NCBI RefSeq assembly: GCF_009906855.1
Contig: NZ_CP047650.1
Location: 1,922,001 to 1,986,000, forward strand
From: Xylophilus rhododendri
GTDB taxonomy: Bacteria > Pseudomonadota > Gammaproteobacteria > Burkholderiales > Burkholderiaceae_C
Length of the DNA: 64,000 nucleotides
Reading direction: 5' to 3'
The notes below the pieces were generated by a model. It was given only the letters and a program-made list of their open reading frames with translations, had not been told where the DNA came from and searched no databases. This document shows, piece after piece, positions 51,805 to 63,986 of this stretch. Every line of letters begins with the position of its first letter. Position 1 is the first letter of the stretch. Position numbers and translations under genes: made by a program.

Positions 51805-53582
51805 GCATGCTGACCCTTGAACAGATCAACGCCGCCACCCCCGCCGAAGCGGCCATCCTGCTCGACGGGCTGTACGAACATTCGCCCTGGATCGTGGAGC
51901 GCACCGTGGCGCGCGCCGCGCCCTTCGCCTCGCTGGTGCAGTTCAAGCATGCGTTGACGCAGACCGTGTCCTCGTCCTCGCTGGACGAGCAACTGGCCCT
52001 GATCCGCGCCCATCCCGAGCTGGCCGGCAAGGCCATGGTGACCCGCACGCTCACCGCCGAATCGACCGGCGAACAGGCGCGCGCCGGCCTGACCGACTGC
52101 ACGCCGGAGGAGTTCGCGCGCATCCAGCAGCTCAACGCCGACTACAACGCCAGGTTCGGCTTTCCCTTTATGCTGGCCGTGCGCGGGCCGCGCGGCACGG
52201 GCCTCTCGCGCCAGCAGATCATCGACACCTTCGCCCGGCGCCTGGCCCACCATCCGGACTTCGAGCGCGAGGAGGCCCTGCGTAATGTGCACCGCGTGGC
52301 CGAGATCCGCCTGGCCGACAAGTTCGGCATGCAGCCGGTACTGGGCAACGAGGTCTGGGACTGGCAGGAGCGCCTGGCCGAGGAGAGCGACCCCGGCTTC
52401 AAGGAGCAGGGCCAGCTCACCGTCACCTACCTCACCGCCGCCCACCGCGCCTGCGCGCGGCGCATCGTGCAGGACATGCAGGAAGCCGGCTGCGACCGCG
52501 TGACGATCGACGCGGTCGGCAACGTGGTCGGCCGCTACGAGGCCAGCCGGCCCGATGCGCCCGCCCTGCTGACCGGCTCCCACTACGACACGGTGAGGAA
52601 CGGCGGCAAGTACGACGGCCGGCTCGGCATCTATGTGCCGCTGGCCTGCGTCAAACAGCTGCACGCCGCCGGCACACGCCTGCCCTTCGGCATCGAGATC
52701 GTGGCCTTCGCCGAGGAGGAAGGCCAGCGCTACAAGGCGACCTTCCTCGGGTCCGGCGCGCTGGTCGGCCACTTCAATCCCGAATGGCTGGACCAGCAGG
52801 ACGCAGACGGCATCCCCATGCGCCAGGCCATGGCCGAGGCCGGCCTGCGTTTCGAGGACATCCCCGCGCTGCAGCGCGATCCGGAGCGCTACCTGGGCTT
52901 CGTGGAAGTGCACATCGAACAGGGGCCGGTGCTCAACGAGCTGAACCTGCCGCTTGGCATCGTCACCTCGATCAACGGCGGCCTGCGTTACCTGGGCGAA
53001 TACACCGGCATGGCCAGCCATGCCGGCACCACGCCGATGAACCGCCGGCGCGATGCCGCCACGGCCGCGGCCGAGCTGGCCCTGTACCTGGAAAAACGCG
53101 CGGCGCAGGACGGCGATTCCGTCGCCACCATGGGCCAGCTGCAGGTGCCGGCCGGCTCCATCAACGTGGTGCCGGGCCGCTGCCGCTTCAGCCTGGACCT
53201 GCGGGCGCCCACCGATCCGCAGCGCGACGCGCTGGTGGCCGATGTGCTGGAAGAAGCCCGGGCCATCGCGGCGCGGCGCGGTGTGTCGCTGCAGCTGGAG
53301 GAAGCCATGCGTGCCTCGGCCGCGCCCAGCGCGCCGGCCTGGCAGCAGCGCTGGGAACGGGCCGTGGAAGCCCTGGGCCTGCCCCTGTTCCGCATGCCCA
53401 GCGGCGCCGGCCACGACGCGATGAAGCTGCACCTGGTGATGCCGCAAGCCATGCTCTTCGTGCGCGGCGAGAACGCCGGCATCAGCCACAACCCGCTGGA
53501 AAGCACCACCAGCCACGACATGGAGCTGGCCGTGCTGGCCTTCGGCCATCTGCTCTCGGGCCTGGCCGCCGACGCGACCTGA
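51801..53582 (+). CDS. Fused OHCU decarboxylase and allantoate amidohydrolase
   Basis: This 593-residue bifunctional protein joins an N-terminal OHCU decarboxylase domain (about 1-170; LIRAHPELAGKAM with the catalytic His, LNADYNARFGFPFMLAVRG) to a C-terminal M20 allantoate amidohydrolase (about 185-590; LLTGSHYDTVRNGGKYDGRLG, FAEEEGQRYKATFLGSGALV, HIEQGPVLN, GMASHAGTTPM, SGAGHDAMKLH). It thus covers OHCU to allantoin and, after PuuE, allantoate breakdown. The GTG at 51801 is favoured because AGGAG is well spaced and it overlaps the puuE stop. ATG at 51807 is the alternative. Confidence 0.92.
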   Translation: MSMLTLEQINAATPAEAAILLDGLYEHSPWIVERTVARAAPFASLVQFKHALTQTVSSSSLDEQLALIRAHPELAGKAMVTRTLTAESTGEQARAGLTDCTPEEFARIQQLNADYNARFGFPFMLAVRGPRGTGLSRQQIIDTFARRLAHHPDFEREEALRNVHRVAEIRLADKFGMQPVLGNEVWDWQERLAEESDPGFKEQGQLTVTYLTAAHRACARRIVQDMQEAGCDRVTIDAVGNVVGRYEASRPDAPALLTGSHYDTVRNGGKYDGRLGIYVPLACVKQLHAAGTRLPFGIEIVAFAEEEGQRYKATFLGSGALVGHFNPEWLDQQDADGIPMRQAMAEAGLRFEDIPALQRDPERYLGFVEVHIEQGPVLNELNLPLGIVTSINGGLRYLGEYTGMASHAGTTPMNRRRDAATAAAELALYLEKRAAQDGDSVATMGQLQVPAGSINVVPGRCRFSLDLRAPTDPQRDALVADVLEEARAIAARRGVSLQLEEAMRASAAPSAPAWQQRWERAVEALGLPLFRMPSGAGHDAMKLHLVMPQAMLFVRGENAGISHNPLESTTSHDMELAVLAFGHLLSGLAADAT

Positions 53583-53608
53583 GCCTGCCTCCTCACCGAC
53601 TGCCTTCG

Positions 53609-54865
53609 ATGTCCGACCAATCTCCCGATCACGCCCCCGACTACGCCCGCCTCGACGCCTGGATCGACACCCACTTCGACGAGGAAGTGGCCTTTCTGCA
53701 AGCCCTGGTCCGCGTGCCCACCGACACGCCGCCGGGCAACAACGCGCCGCATGCCGAACGCACGGCCGAACTGCTGCAGGCCTTCGGTTTCGAGGCCGAA
53801 CGCCATGCGGTGCCGGCCGAGGAAGTGCAGGCCGCCGGCATGCAGTCGATCACCAACCTGATCGTCCGCCGTGCCTACGGCGCGGGCGGCCCGACCATCG
53901 CCCTCAACGCCCACGGCGACGTGGTGCCGCCGGGCGATGGCTGGACGCATGACCCCTACGGCGCCGAGATCGTCGACGGCAAGCTCTACGGCCGTGCATC
54001 GGCGGTCAGCAAGAGCGACTTCGCCAGCTTCAGTTTCGCGGTGCGGGCGCTCGAATCGCTGGGCGCGCCGCTGGCCGGCGCGGTCGAACTGCACTTCACC
54101 TACGATGAGGAATTCGGCGGCGAACTCGGCCCCGGCTGGCTGCTGAAGAAGGGCCTGACCCGGCCCGACCTGCTGATCGCCGCCGGCTTCAGCCACGAGG
54201 TGGTCACCGGCCACAACGGCTGCCTGCAGATGGAGGTGACGGTGCATGGCCGCATGGCCCATGCCGCCGTGCCGCATACCGGCATCGATGCGCTGCAGGG
54301 CGCGGTGGCGGTGCTCAATGCGCTGTATGCGCAGAACGCGCTCTACCGGCAGGTCACCTCGGATGTCGAAGGCATCGAGCATCCCTACCTGAACGTGGGC
54401 CGCATCGAAGGCGGCACCAATACCAATGTGGTGCCGGGCAAGGTCGTGCTCAAGCTCGACCGCCGCATGATCCCCGAGGAAGACCCGGCCACCGTCGAGG
54501 CCGACATCCGCCGCGTGATCGCCGAGGCCGCGGCCAGCGTGCCCGGCATCACGGTGGACCTGCGGCGCCTGCTGCTGGCCCGCTCGATGCGGCCGCTGCC
54601 GGGCAACCGGCCGCTGGTCGAAGCCATCCAGCGTCATGGCCAAGAGGTGCTGGGCGAGGCCATTCCCGCCATGGGCACGCCCCTCTACACCGATGTGCGC
54701 CTGTACGCCGAGGCCGGCATCCCCGGCGTGATCTTCGGCGCCGGCCCGCGCACCGTGCTGGAGTCCAACGCCAAGCGCGCCGACGAACACCTGGACCTGC
54801 AAGACCTGCGCGCCGCCACCAAGGTCATCGCCCGCACCCTGCGCGATCTGCTGACGGCCGGCTGA
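53609..54865 (+). CDS. M20 family metallopeptidase (ArgE/DapE-like)
   Basis: This 418-residue M20 peptidase has metal-binding ALNAHGDVVPPGDGW, YGRASAVSKSDFASF and TYDEEFGGELGPGWLL, followed by the lid domain and TPLYTDVRLYAEAGIPGV. Family members remove acyl or carbamoyl groups (acetylornithine deacetylase type) or act on ureido compounds. Its place 26 bp after the allantoate amidohydrolase fusion suggests a later step, perhaps on a ureido acid, but that is inferred from position only. In the usual DG(K/R) metal motif, the Ala-Ser here is unusual: the second motif reads GRASAVSKSD. Confidence 0.85.
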   Translation: MSDQSPDHAPDYARLDAWIDTHFDEEVAFLQALVRVPTDTPPGNNAPHAERTAELLQAFGFEAERHAVPAEEVQAAGMQSITNLIVRRAYGAGGPTIALNAHGDVVPPGDGWTHDPYGAEIVDGKLYGRASAVSKSDFASFSFAVRALESLGAPLAGAVELHFTYDEEFGGELGPGWLLKKGLTRPDLLIAAGFSHEVVTGHNGCLQMEVTVHGRMAHAAVPHTGIDALQGAVAVLNALYAQNALYRQVTSDVEGIEHPYLNVGRIEGGTNTNVVPGKVVLKLDRRMIPEEDPATVEADIRRVIAEAAASVPGITVDLRRLLLARSMRPLPGNRPLVEAIQRHGQEVLGEAIPAMGTPLYTDVRLYAEAGIPGVIFGAGPRTVLESNAKRADEHLDLQDLRAATKVIARTLRDLLTAG

Positions 54866-54996
54866 CCTTTCGCGCGCGTCGGCATCCGCCGATAAGCGGG
54901 GTAGGAATCGCGCAACACCGGCCGCCGGTCCATGGACGCATGGCACGCCTTGTGCTGCAATGAATCCGTCATGGCTCAGCGAACAAGGAGTGCACG

Positions 54997-56004
54997 ATGG
55001 ATACCCGTCAACTCACAGCGACCAGCTCCTTTGTGCTGCCGGTCGCCCAGGTCCGCAGCGTGTTCGACCCCAACGAGGTCGAACGCAGGCTCGACAAGCT
55101 GCACGGCATGAACGGCGATCCGCGCGAGCATGAAAGCCTGCGCAACACCTACGAGCGCATGCTCGAACGGGGGCCGCAGCGCTTTCATGTGAAGCCCGCC
55201 GGCATCCCCGACATGGCCAGCCTCTACGACGATCTCCCCAACTTCACCGAGGTGCTCGACGACGTGCGCCGCCATGTCGCCCTGGCCCAGGACAGCCGCG
55301 ACGGCCTGGAGGTCACGCCCATGCTGCTGCTCGGCCCGCCGGGCGTGGGCAAGACCCATTTCGCGCGTGCCCTGGCCGACCTGATCGGCACCGGCATGAA
55401 CCTGGTGCCCATGGGTTCGATGACGGCCGGCTGGCTGCTCTCGGGCTCGGCCTCGCAATGGAAGGGCGCGCGGCCGGGCAAGGTGTTCGAGGCGCTGATC
55501 GACGGCCAGTACGCCAATCCGGTGATCGTGGTCGACGAGATCGACAAGGCCAGCAGCGACGCGCAGTACGACCCGCTGGGCGCCCTCTACGGCCTGCTGG
55601 AGCACGACACCGCCGGCGCCTTCGTCGACGAGTTCGCCGAGGTGCCCATCGATGCCAGCCAGGTGGTGTGGATCACCACGGCTAACGACACCCGCGGCAT
55701 TCCGGACCCCATCCTCAACCGCATGAACGTGTTCGAGGTGCCGGCGCCCACGGCCGAGCAGGCGCGCCACATCGCGCGGCGGCTCTACCAGACCATCCGG
55801 GCCGCGCACGACTGGGGCCGGCGCTTCGACGAGGAGCCGGGCGAGATGCTGCTGGAGCGCCTCTCGGCCCTGGCGCCGCGCGAGATGCGGCGGGCGCTGA
55901 TGGTGGCCTTCGGCAACGCGCGGCTCGACGGCCGCAGCGCCCTGGGCTCGGCCGACCTGCCGCGCGGCGCCAGCGCACGCAGCCGCATCGGTTTCATGAA
56001 CTGA
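54997..56004 (+). CDS. AAA family ATPase (Lon-like ATPase fold, no protease)
   Basis: This 335-residue ATPase has Walker A LLLGPPGVGKTHFARAL, Walker B IVVDEIDKAS, sensor 1 ITTANDT and the arginine finger region PDPILNRMNVFEV, which resemble the AAA module of Lon. No protease domain follows. The N-terminal 95 residues contain a short helical segment (VERRLDKLHGMNGDPREH) also seen beside Lon-type modules. AAGGAG precedes the ATG. Such orphan modules may act as chaperones; the partner is not known. Confidence 0.8.
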   Translation: MDTRQLTATSSFVLPVAQVRSVFDPNEVERRLDKLHGMNGDPREHESLRNTYERMLERGPQRFHVKPAGIPDMASLYDDLPNFTEVLDDVRRHVALAQDSRDGLEVTPMLLLGPPGVGKTHFARALADLIGTGMNLVPMGSMTAGWLLSGSASQWKGARPGKVFEALIDGQYANPVIVVDEIDKASSDAQYDPLGALYGLLEHDTAGAFVDEFAEVPIDASQVVWITTANDTRGIPDPILNRMNVFEVPAPTAEQARHIARRLYQTIRAAHDWGRRFDEEPGEMLLERLSALAPREMRRALMVAFGNARLDGRSALGSADLPRGASARSRIGFMN

Positions 56005-56044
56005 GCCCCCGGGCAGGGACACGAGCGGCGAGAATGCCGGGCTC

Positions 56045-57334
56045 ATGTCCCTGTCCACCAGCCTGCTGCTCATCGTCCTGCTGATCGCCGCCAGCGCGTT
56101 TTTCTCCGTCGCGGAGATCTCGCTGGCCGCCTCGCGCCGCCTGCGCCTGAGGCAGCTCGCCGACGAGGGTGAGGCGCGCGCCGAGCGGGTGATGCGCATC
56201 CAGGAGCAGCCCGGCCCCTACTTCACCGTGGTGCAGATCGGCCAGAACGCCATCGCCATCCTGGGCGGCATCGTGGGCGAGGGTGCGCTGAGCCCGGCCT
56301 TCACCCAGCTCTTCTCGATCGGCCTGGGCGCGGAAGCGGCGGCATCGGCGGGTTTCCTGGCCTCCTTCCTGGTGGTGACCTCGCTCTTCATCCTGTTCGC
56401 CGACCTGTTTCCCAAACGCCTGGGCATGACCGCGCCCGAGCGCCTGGCGGTGAAGGTGGTACGGCCGATGAAGCTGTTGATGCGGGTGTTCGCGCCGCTG
56501 GCCTGGATCTACGCCAAGGCGGCCGACGGCCTGTTCGCCCTCTTCGGACTGCCGCAGCAGCGCGACGACAAGGTCACCTACGAAGACATCCTGGCCATGA
56601 CCGAGGCGGGGGCCCTGGCCGGCGTGCTGGCGGCCGGCGAGCAGCAGCTGATCGCCAATGTGTTCGAGCTGGACACCCGGGTGATCTCCAGCGCCATGAC
56701 GCAGCGCGACCGCATCGCCTTCTTCCGCCGCGACGATCCGGATTCGGTGATCCGCCTGCGCATCGCCGCCGAGCCCTTCAGCACCTATCCGGTGTGCGAC
56801 GGCGACATCGACCAGGTCATCGGCTATGTGGACGCCAAGGACCTGTTCCAGCGGGTGCTGAACAACCAGCCGATCTCGCTGGCCGATGACGCCCTGGTGC
56901 GCAAGGTGCTGATCGTGCCCGACCGGCTGACCCTGGCCGAGGTGCTGGAGCAGTTCCGCCTGGTCGGCGAGGACTTCGCGGTGATCGTCAACGAATACAG
57001 CCTGGTCGTCGGCGTGGTGACGCTGAACGACGTGATGAGCACCGTGATGGGCGACCTGATCTCGCCGCTGGACGAGGAGCAGATCGTGCGGCGCGACGAG
57101 AACTCCTGGCTGATCGACGGCGTGACGCCCATCCAGGACGTGATGCACGCGCTGGATCTGGAATCATTGCCGCACCAGGGCGAGTACGAGACCCTGGCCG
57201 GCTTCATGATGGTGATGCTGCGCCGCGTGCCCAGGCGAACCGACAGCGTGAGCTGGGGCGGATACAAGTTCGAGGTGCTGGACGTGGACAGCTTCCGCAT
57301 CGACCAGGTCATGGTGGCGCGGCTGCCCGCTTAA
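56045..57334 (+). CDS. CNNM/CorC-HlyC family membrane protein
   Basis: This 429-residue protein has a DUF21 membrane domain (four helices, about 1-185; SAFFSVAEISLAASRRLRLRQL, IGQNAIAILGGIVGEG, LADLFPKRLGMTAPERLA-type segment), a CBS pair (about 210-335) and a C-terminal CorC_HlyC domain (ENSWLIDGVTPIQDV, YETLAGFMMVML). Proteins of this build take part in magnesium/cobalt efflux or are called hemolysin-like. It is 40 bp after the AAA gene, possibly co-transcribed. Confidence 0.9.
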   Translation: MSLSTSLLLIVLLIAASAFFSVAEISLAASRRLRLRQLADEGEARAERVMRIQEQPGPYFTVVQIGQNAIAILGGIVGEGALSPAFTQLFSIGLGAEAAASAGFLASFLVVTSLFILFADLFPKRLGMTAPERLAVKVVRPMKLLMRVFAPLAWIYAKAADGLFALFGLPQQRDDKVTYEDILAMTEAGALAGVLAAGEQQLIANVFELDTRVISSAMTQRDRIAFFRRDDPDSVIRLRIAAEPFSTYPVCDGDIDQVIGYVDAKDLFQRVLNNQPISLADDALVRKVLIVPDRLTLAEVLEQFRLVGEDFAVIVNEYSLVVGVVTLNDVMSTVMGDLISPLDEEQIVRRDENSWLIDGVTPIQDVMHALDLESLPHQGEYETLAGFMMVMLRRVPRRTDSVSWGGYKFEVLDVDSFRIDQVMVARLPA

Positions 57335-57339
57335 CGCTC

Positions 57340-57519
57340 CTAGCCGGCCTTCTTGTGGGCCTTGGCGGCCTTGGTGGTCTTGGCCGACTCCTTGAAGGCC
57401 TTGGCGCTGGGCGCTCCCTCGCTGCCGGGCTTGCGCATCTTCTCGCCGCTGCCGTGGGCGATGCGTTCCTGCTTGGCGTGGATGTTGGCGTAAAGGCCGG
57501 GCTTCTTTTTCGCGGGCAT
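57340..57519 (-). CDS. Small basic DUF6496-like protein
   Basis: This 59-residue Lys/Ala-rich protein (MPAKKKPGLYANIHAKQERI, then SGEKMRKPGSEGAPSAKAF and a KTTKAAKAHKKAG tail) matches a family of small basic proteins common in proteobacteria. AGGAG lies six bases before the ATG at 57519. Similar proteins may bind nucleic acid, but no role is established. It is convergent with the CorC-like gene. Confidence 0.85.
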   Translation of the reverse strand: MPAKKKPGLYANIHAKQERIAHGSGEKMRKPGSEGAPSAKAFKESAKTTKAAKAHKKAG

Positions 57520-57562
57520 GGCGGGCTCCTGATGGATGGCAGGCCAGTCTGCGGGCCGTGCC

Positions 57563-58185
57563 TCAGGCGGGCTTGTCGGCGAAGACCCATCGCTTCTGCG
57601 CGCCGAAAACCGCATCGGGATACGGCGCCCGCCCCCGGCTGCCGTTGTAGCGGCCCAGGGCCATGAACATGTCGCCGCGCTCGCGCTCCAGGTAGAAACG
57701 CAGGATCACGCAGCCGAAGCGCAGATTGGTCTGCATGTGGAACAGGCGCTCCGGCTCGCCGTTGCCGATGGTGCGCATCCAGAAGGGCATCACCTGCATG
57801 AAGCCGCGCGCGCCCACGCTGGACACGGCGAACTTGCGAAAGCCGCTCTCCACCTGCACCAGGCCCAGCACCAGCGATTCCTCCAGGCCGGCGCGGTGCG
57901 CCTCGTACCAGAGGGTCTGCAGGAATTCGTGGCGGGTGGGGCCGTCGGCCATCCTGGGCCGCAGGCGTTCGGACATGGCCGTCAGCCAGCGCAGATAGGC
58001 CAGGCGCCGGGCCGTGTCGCGGAACTCGGGGATGGGCGGCGCGCTGTCGCCCACCGAGGCGCTGAGCGCGGTGCGCACCGCGTCGGCCAGGGGCTCCTCC
58101 AGCTGCGCGCCGGCCCGGGCGGCTTGCCAGGGCGCGGCCAGCAGGCAGGCGCCGCCGCCGGCCAGCCAGCGGCGCCGGTCCATGG

Positions 58186-58189
<4 letters not shown>
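57563..58189 (-). CDS. Lytic transglycosylase (SLT family)
   Basis: This protein of about 206-208 residues has an SLT-type lysozyme fold: [21 protein letters not shown] includes the catalytic Glu (shown in part as [12 protein letters not shown]), then GFMQVMPFW and [15 protein letters not shown] Tat-like signal ([16 protein letters not shown]) suggests export to the periplasm, where it cleaves murein. The gene overlaps the proS stop by GTGA (GTG at 58189), or starts at the ATG at 58183. It follows proS directly on the same strand. Confidence 0.88.
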
Positions 58190-59931
<1,742 letters not shown>

Positions 59932-60109
59932 GGGGCGTGCGGGCGGTCTGGCGGACGGTCTGGCAAGAGACGGGAGCAGTCGGGAGCAGGCGCGAAATGG
60001 CGCACGAAACAGGCCGTCGCAGGCCTTCGCTGACTGAGTACTTCCCTGCTGATTCACGCGCAGAACGCGCGTGCATAATGGTCTCAGTTCACAAAATTGG
60101 GGTTTGATT

Positions 60110-60760
60110 ATGCTTGACCGGGAAGGCTTCAGGCCCAACGTCGGCATCATCCTGCTCAACCAGCGCAACCAGGTTTTCTGGGGCAAACGCATACGCACGC
60201 ACAGCTGGCAGTTCCCACAAGGCGGCATAGATCGCGGCGAGACACCGGAACAGGCCATGTTCCGCGAATTGCATGAGGAAGTCGGACTGCGTCCGGAGCA
60301 TGTGCGGGTCGTCGCCCGCACCCGCGACTGGTTGCGCTACGAGGTGCCGGATCGATTCATCAGGCGCGACGCGCGCGGACACTACAAGGGCCAGAAACAG
60401 ATCTGGTACCTGCTGCAGCTCATGGGCCACGACTGGGACCTGAACCTGCGGGCCACCAACCATCCCGAGTTCGACGCCTGGCGCTGGAACGACTACTGGG
60501 TGCCGCTCGATGTCGTGGTCGAGTTCAAGCGCGGCGTCTACGAGATGGCGCTCACCGAACTCGCCCGTTTCCTGCCGCGCCAGGACCCGCGCAACCGCTA
60601 TCTGCGCAGCAGCATGCGGCCGCCGCGCGAAGGCGATATGCACGGCATGCAGCCCGACAACTTCGAGCTGCCACCGGGCGCCACCTTCGATCCCGACCCT
60701 TCCGGCGCCCCGGTGCCGGCCCAGGGCCTTCTGCTGGAGCCGCGCCATGCGCCGCGCTGA
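60110..60760 (+). CDS. rppH: RNA pyrophosphohydrolase RppH
   Basis: This 216-residue Nudix protein removes pyrophosphate from 5'-triphosphate RNA to start its decay. The Nudix box is [20 protein letters not shown], preceded by [17 protein letters not shown] and [28 protein letters not shown] is the family loop. It is longer than the E. coli enzyme by a C-terminal tail of about 45 residues rich in Pro. GGGG precedes the ATG. It diverges from proS; CATAAT at 60074 is a possible -10 box. Confidence 0.95.
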   Translation: MLDREGFRPNVGIILLNQRNQVFWGKRIRTHSWQFPQGGIDRGETPEQAMFRELHEEVGLRPEHVRVVARTRDWLRYEVPDRFIRRDARGHYKGQKQIWYLLQLMGHDWDLNLRATNHPEFDAWRWNDYWVPLDVVVEFKRGVYEMALTELARFLPRQDPRNRYLRSSMRPPREGDMHGMQPDNFELPPGATFDPDPSGAPVPAQGLLLEPRHAPR

Positions 60761-61292
60761 TTCGTTTCCCATGCCCCAACGTTTTTCCCGCCTCGCCGCG
60801 GCCTGCGGGCTGTCGGCCCTGATGCTGGCCGGCGCCGCCCATGCCGGCCTGCTGTTCGACGACAAGGAAAACGCCAAGCCCGAATTGGCGGCGCCCGTGC
60901 CGCCGCCCTTCAATCCCGACAAGACCATCGCCGTGGATGCCCGCGTGGGCCGCTCGCTCGATGTCGGCATCGATCCGGACACCCTCACCTCCGACAGCGA
61001 CGGCGTGGTGCGCTACGTGATGGTGGCCCGCACCTCCAGCGGCGCGATCACCGCGACCTACGAAGGCGTGCGCTGCTCGACCGCCGAGGTCAAGCAGTAC
61101 GCCCGCCACTACCGCGACGGCGACTGGCAGCCGGTGGCCGAACCCCGGTGGCAGTCGCTGTTTTCCGGCGGCTCGGTCAATTACTCGCTGATGGCCGCCA
61201 AGGCCGGCGTCTGCCAGGACGCATCGAGCGGCGGGAGCAAGCAGCGCATCCTGCAGAACCTGCAGAACGATGTGATGCGCAACATGCCCTGA
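60747..61292 (+). CDS. CNP1-like family protein
   Basis: This 181-residue secreted protein has a signal peptide ending AAHA and matches the CNP1-like family found in Neisseria, Burkholderia and relatives: [42 protein letters not shown], then [21 protein letters not shown] and VCQD at the end. Two Cys residues in the mature part could form a disulfide. The ATG at 60747 has GGAG seven bases upstream and lies inside rppH; 60771 is the alternative start. Function unknown. Confidence 0.87.
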   Translation: MRRADSFPMPQRFSRLAAACGLSALMLAGAAHAGLLFDDKENAKPELAAPVPPPFNPDKTIAVDARVGRSLDVGIDPDTLTSDSDGVVRYVMVARTSSGAITATYEGVRCSTAEVKQYARHYRDGDWQPVAEPRWQSLFSGGSVNYSLMAAKAGVCQDASSGGSKQRILQNLQNDVMRNMP

Positions 61293-61304
61293 GCGCGGCG
61301 CGGC

Positions 61305-62477
61305 TCAGGCCAGCGCGCGGCTGGTCAGCACCAGGTTGTCGCGGTGGACCATCTCGGGCTCCGCCGCATATCCCAGCAGCCGCTCGATCTCGGCCGAGGC
61401 CTTGCGGCACAGCAGGCGCGCCTCGGCGCTGGCGTAGTTGGCCAGGCCCCGCGCCACTTCCAAACCCTCACCGTCCAGGATGGCGATCACGTCGCCGCGC
61501 GAGAACTCGCCCTCGACAGCCACCATGCCGATCGGCAGCAGGCTGGCCGTGCCGGCGCGCAGGCGGCTGGCGGCGCCGTCGTCCACGGCCACCGAACCGC
61601 GCAGCTGCAGGTGGTCGGCGATCCACTGCTTGCGCGCCTGCTGCTTGGCCGTCTGGGCCAGCAGCACCGTGCCGATCGGCTCGCCGGCCACCAGGCGCAG
61701 CAAGGCGTCGGGCTCACGGCCCCAGGCGATGACGGTGGAGGCGCCCGAGCCTGCCGCCCGTCGCGCCGCCAGGATCTTGGTCAGCATGCCGCCCCGCCCC
61801 AGCGCGCTGCCGGCGCCGCCGGCCATGGCTTCCAGCGCCGGGTCGCCCGCCCGCGCCTCGTGCACGAAGCTGGCGGCCGGATCCTTGCGCGGATCGGCGG
61901 TGTAGAGGCCCTTCTGGTCGGTCAGGATGACCAGCAGATCGGCCTCGATCAGGTTGGCGACCAGGGCACCGAGCGTGTCGTTGTCGCCAAACTTGATCTC
62001 GTCGTTGACCACCGTGTCGTTCTCGTTGATCACCGGCACCACGCCGAGCTTGAGCAGGGTCAGCAGCGTGGAGCGGGCATTGAGATAACGCTCGCGGTCG
62101 GCCAGGTCGGCATGGGTCAGCAGGATCTGCGCGCTGCCGATGCCGCTGTCGCGCAGCAAGGTCTCGTACATCTGCGCCAGGCCCATCTGGCCGACGGCGG
62201 CGGCGGCCTGCAGCTCGTTGATGGCGGTCGGGCGGCTGCCCCAGCCCAGGCGCTTCATGCCCTCGGCGATGGCGCCGCTGGAGACCATCACCACCTCGCG
62301 TTTGACGCCGCCCTCCAGCCCGTTCACCAGGGCCGCCAGCTGGCGGCACCATTCGCCGATGGCGGCGGCATCGAGCCCGCGGCCCTCGTTGGTCACCAGG
62401 CTGGAGCCCACCTTGACCACGATGCGCCGCGCACCGCGCAGCATCGCGGCGGATGCGTTGGTCGTGATCATGGTCAT
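61305..62477 (-). CDS. proB: Glutamate 5-kinase
   Basis: This 390-residue protein is ProB, the first enzyme of proline synthesis. It has [52 protein letters not shown] and [14 protein letters not shown] in the kinase domain, and a C-terminal PUA domain ([21 protein letters not shown]). Two close ATGs, 62477 and 62471, are possible. It ends 13 bp from the convergent CNP1-like gene and follows obgE by 20 bp, the usual Burkholderiales order. Confidence 0.95.
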   Translation of the reverse strand: MTMITTNASAAMLRGARRIVVKVGSSLVTNEGRGLDAAAIGEWCRQLAALVNGLEGGVKREVVMVSSGAIAEGMKRLGWGSRPTAINELQAAAAVGQMGLAQMYETLLRDSGIGSAQILLTHADLADRERYLNARSTLLTLLKLGVVPVINENDTVVNDEIKFGDNDTLGALVANLIEADLLVILTDQKGLYTADPRKDPAASFVHEARAGDPALEAMAGGAGSALGRGGMLTKILAARRAAGSGASTVIAWGREPDALLRLVAGEPIGTVLLAQTAKQQARKQWIADHLQLRGSVAVDDGAASRLRAGTASLLPIGMVAVEGEFSRGDVIAILDGEGLEVARGLANYASAEARLLCRKASAEIERLLGYAAEPEMVHRDNLVLTSRALA

Positions 62478-62497
62478 CGGCGCGGCACTCCGTCTGC

Positions 62498-63604
<1,107 letters not shown>

Positions 63605-63664
63605 CTAGGGAAACAGCGAGCGGCGTACATCACGGACAAGCTGCGGCCGGATTCGGCCAGAAAG

Positions 63665-63691
63665 CACAAAGCCCCGACCAGCGGGGCTTCG
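63665..63691 (-). terminator. Rho-independent terminator downstream of rpmA
   Basis: On the minus strand the sequence reads AAGCCCC-GCTGGTC-GGGGCTT followed by TTGTGCTTTC. The perfect 7-bp GC-rich stem and a short T-rich tail, 23 bp after the rpmA stop, fit an intrinsic terminator of rplU-rpmA. The T-run is brief, so some read-through into obgE is possible. Confidence 0.7.
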
Positions 63692-63713
63692 CGGGGTCAG
63701 CGACAACCGAGCC

Positions 63714-63974
63714 TTAGGCTGCGGGCGTCACGAAAACCGTCTGCTTGCTCGCTGCACCCTTGATGGCGAACGACACGTGGCCGTCAACCAGGGCGAACAG
63801 CGTGTGGTCCTTGCCCACGCCGACATTGGTGCCGGCATGGAAACGCGTACCACGCTGGCGCACGATGATGGCGCCGGCAGTGATGAGTTCACCGCCGAAA
63901 GCCTTCACGCCGAGCATCTTGGGCTTGGAATCGCGCCCGTTTCGCGTAGAGCCGCCGCCTTTTTTCTGTGCCAT
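63714..63974 (-). CDS. rpmA: 50S ribosomal protein L27
   Basis: This 86-residue protein is L27 ([20 protein letters not shown], then [23 protein letters not shown] in parts, [18 protein letters not shown]). The N-terminal [11 protein letters not shown] extension reaches the peptidyl-transferase centre. It carries no Firmicute-type cleaved leader. It lies 12 bp after the rplU stop on the same strand. Confidence 0.97.
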   Translation of the reverse strand: MAQKKGGGSTRNGRDSKPKMLGVKAFGGELITAGAIIVRQRGTRFHAGTNVGVGKDHTLFALVDGHVSFAIKGAASKQTVFVTPAA

Positions 63975-63986
63975 GACCTGGACTCC

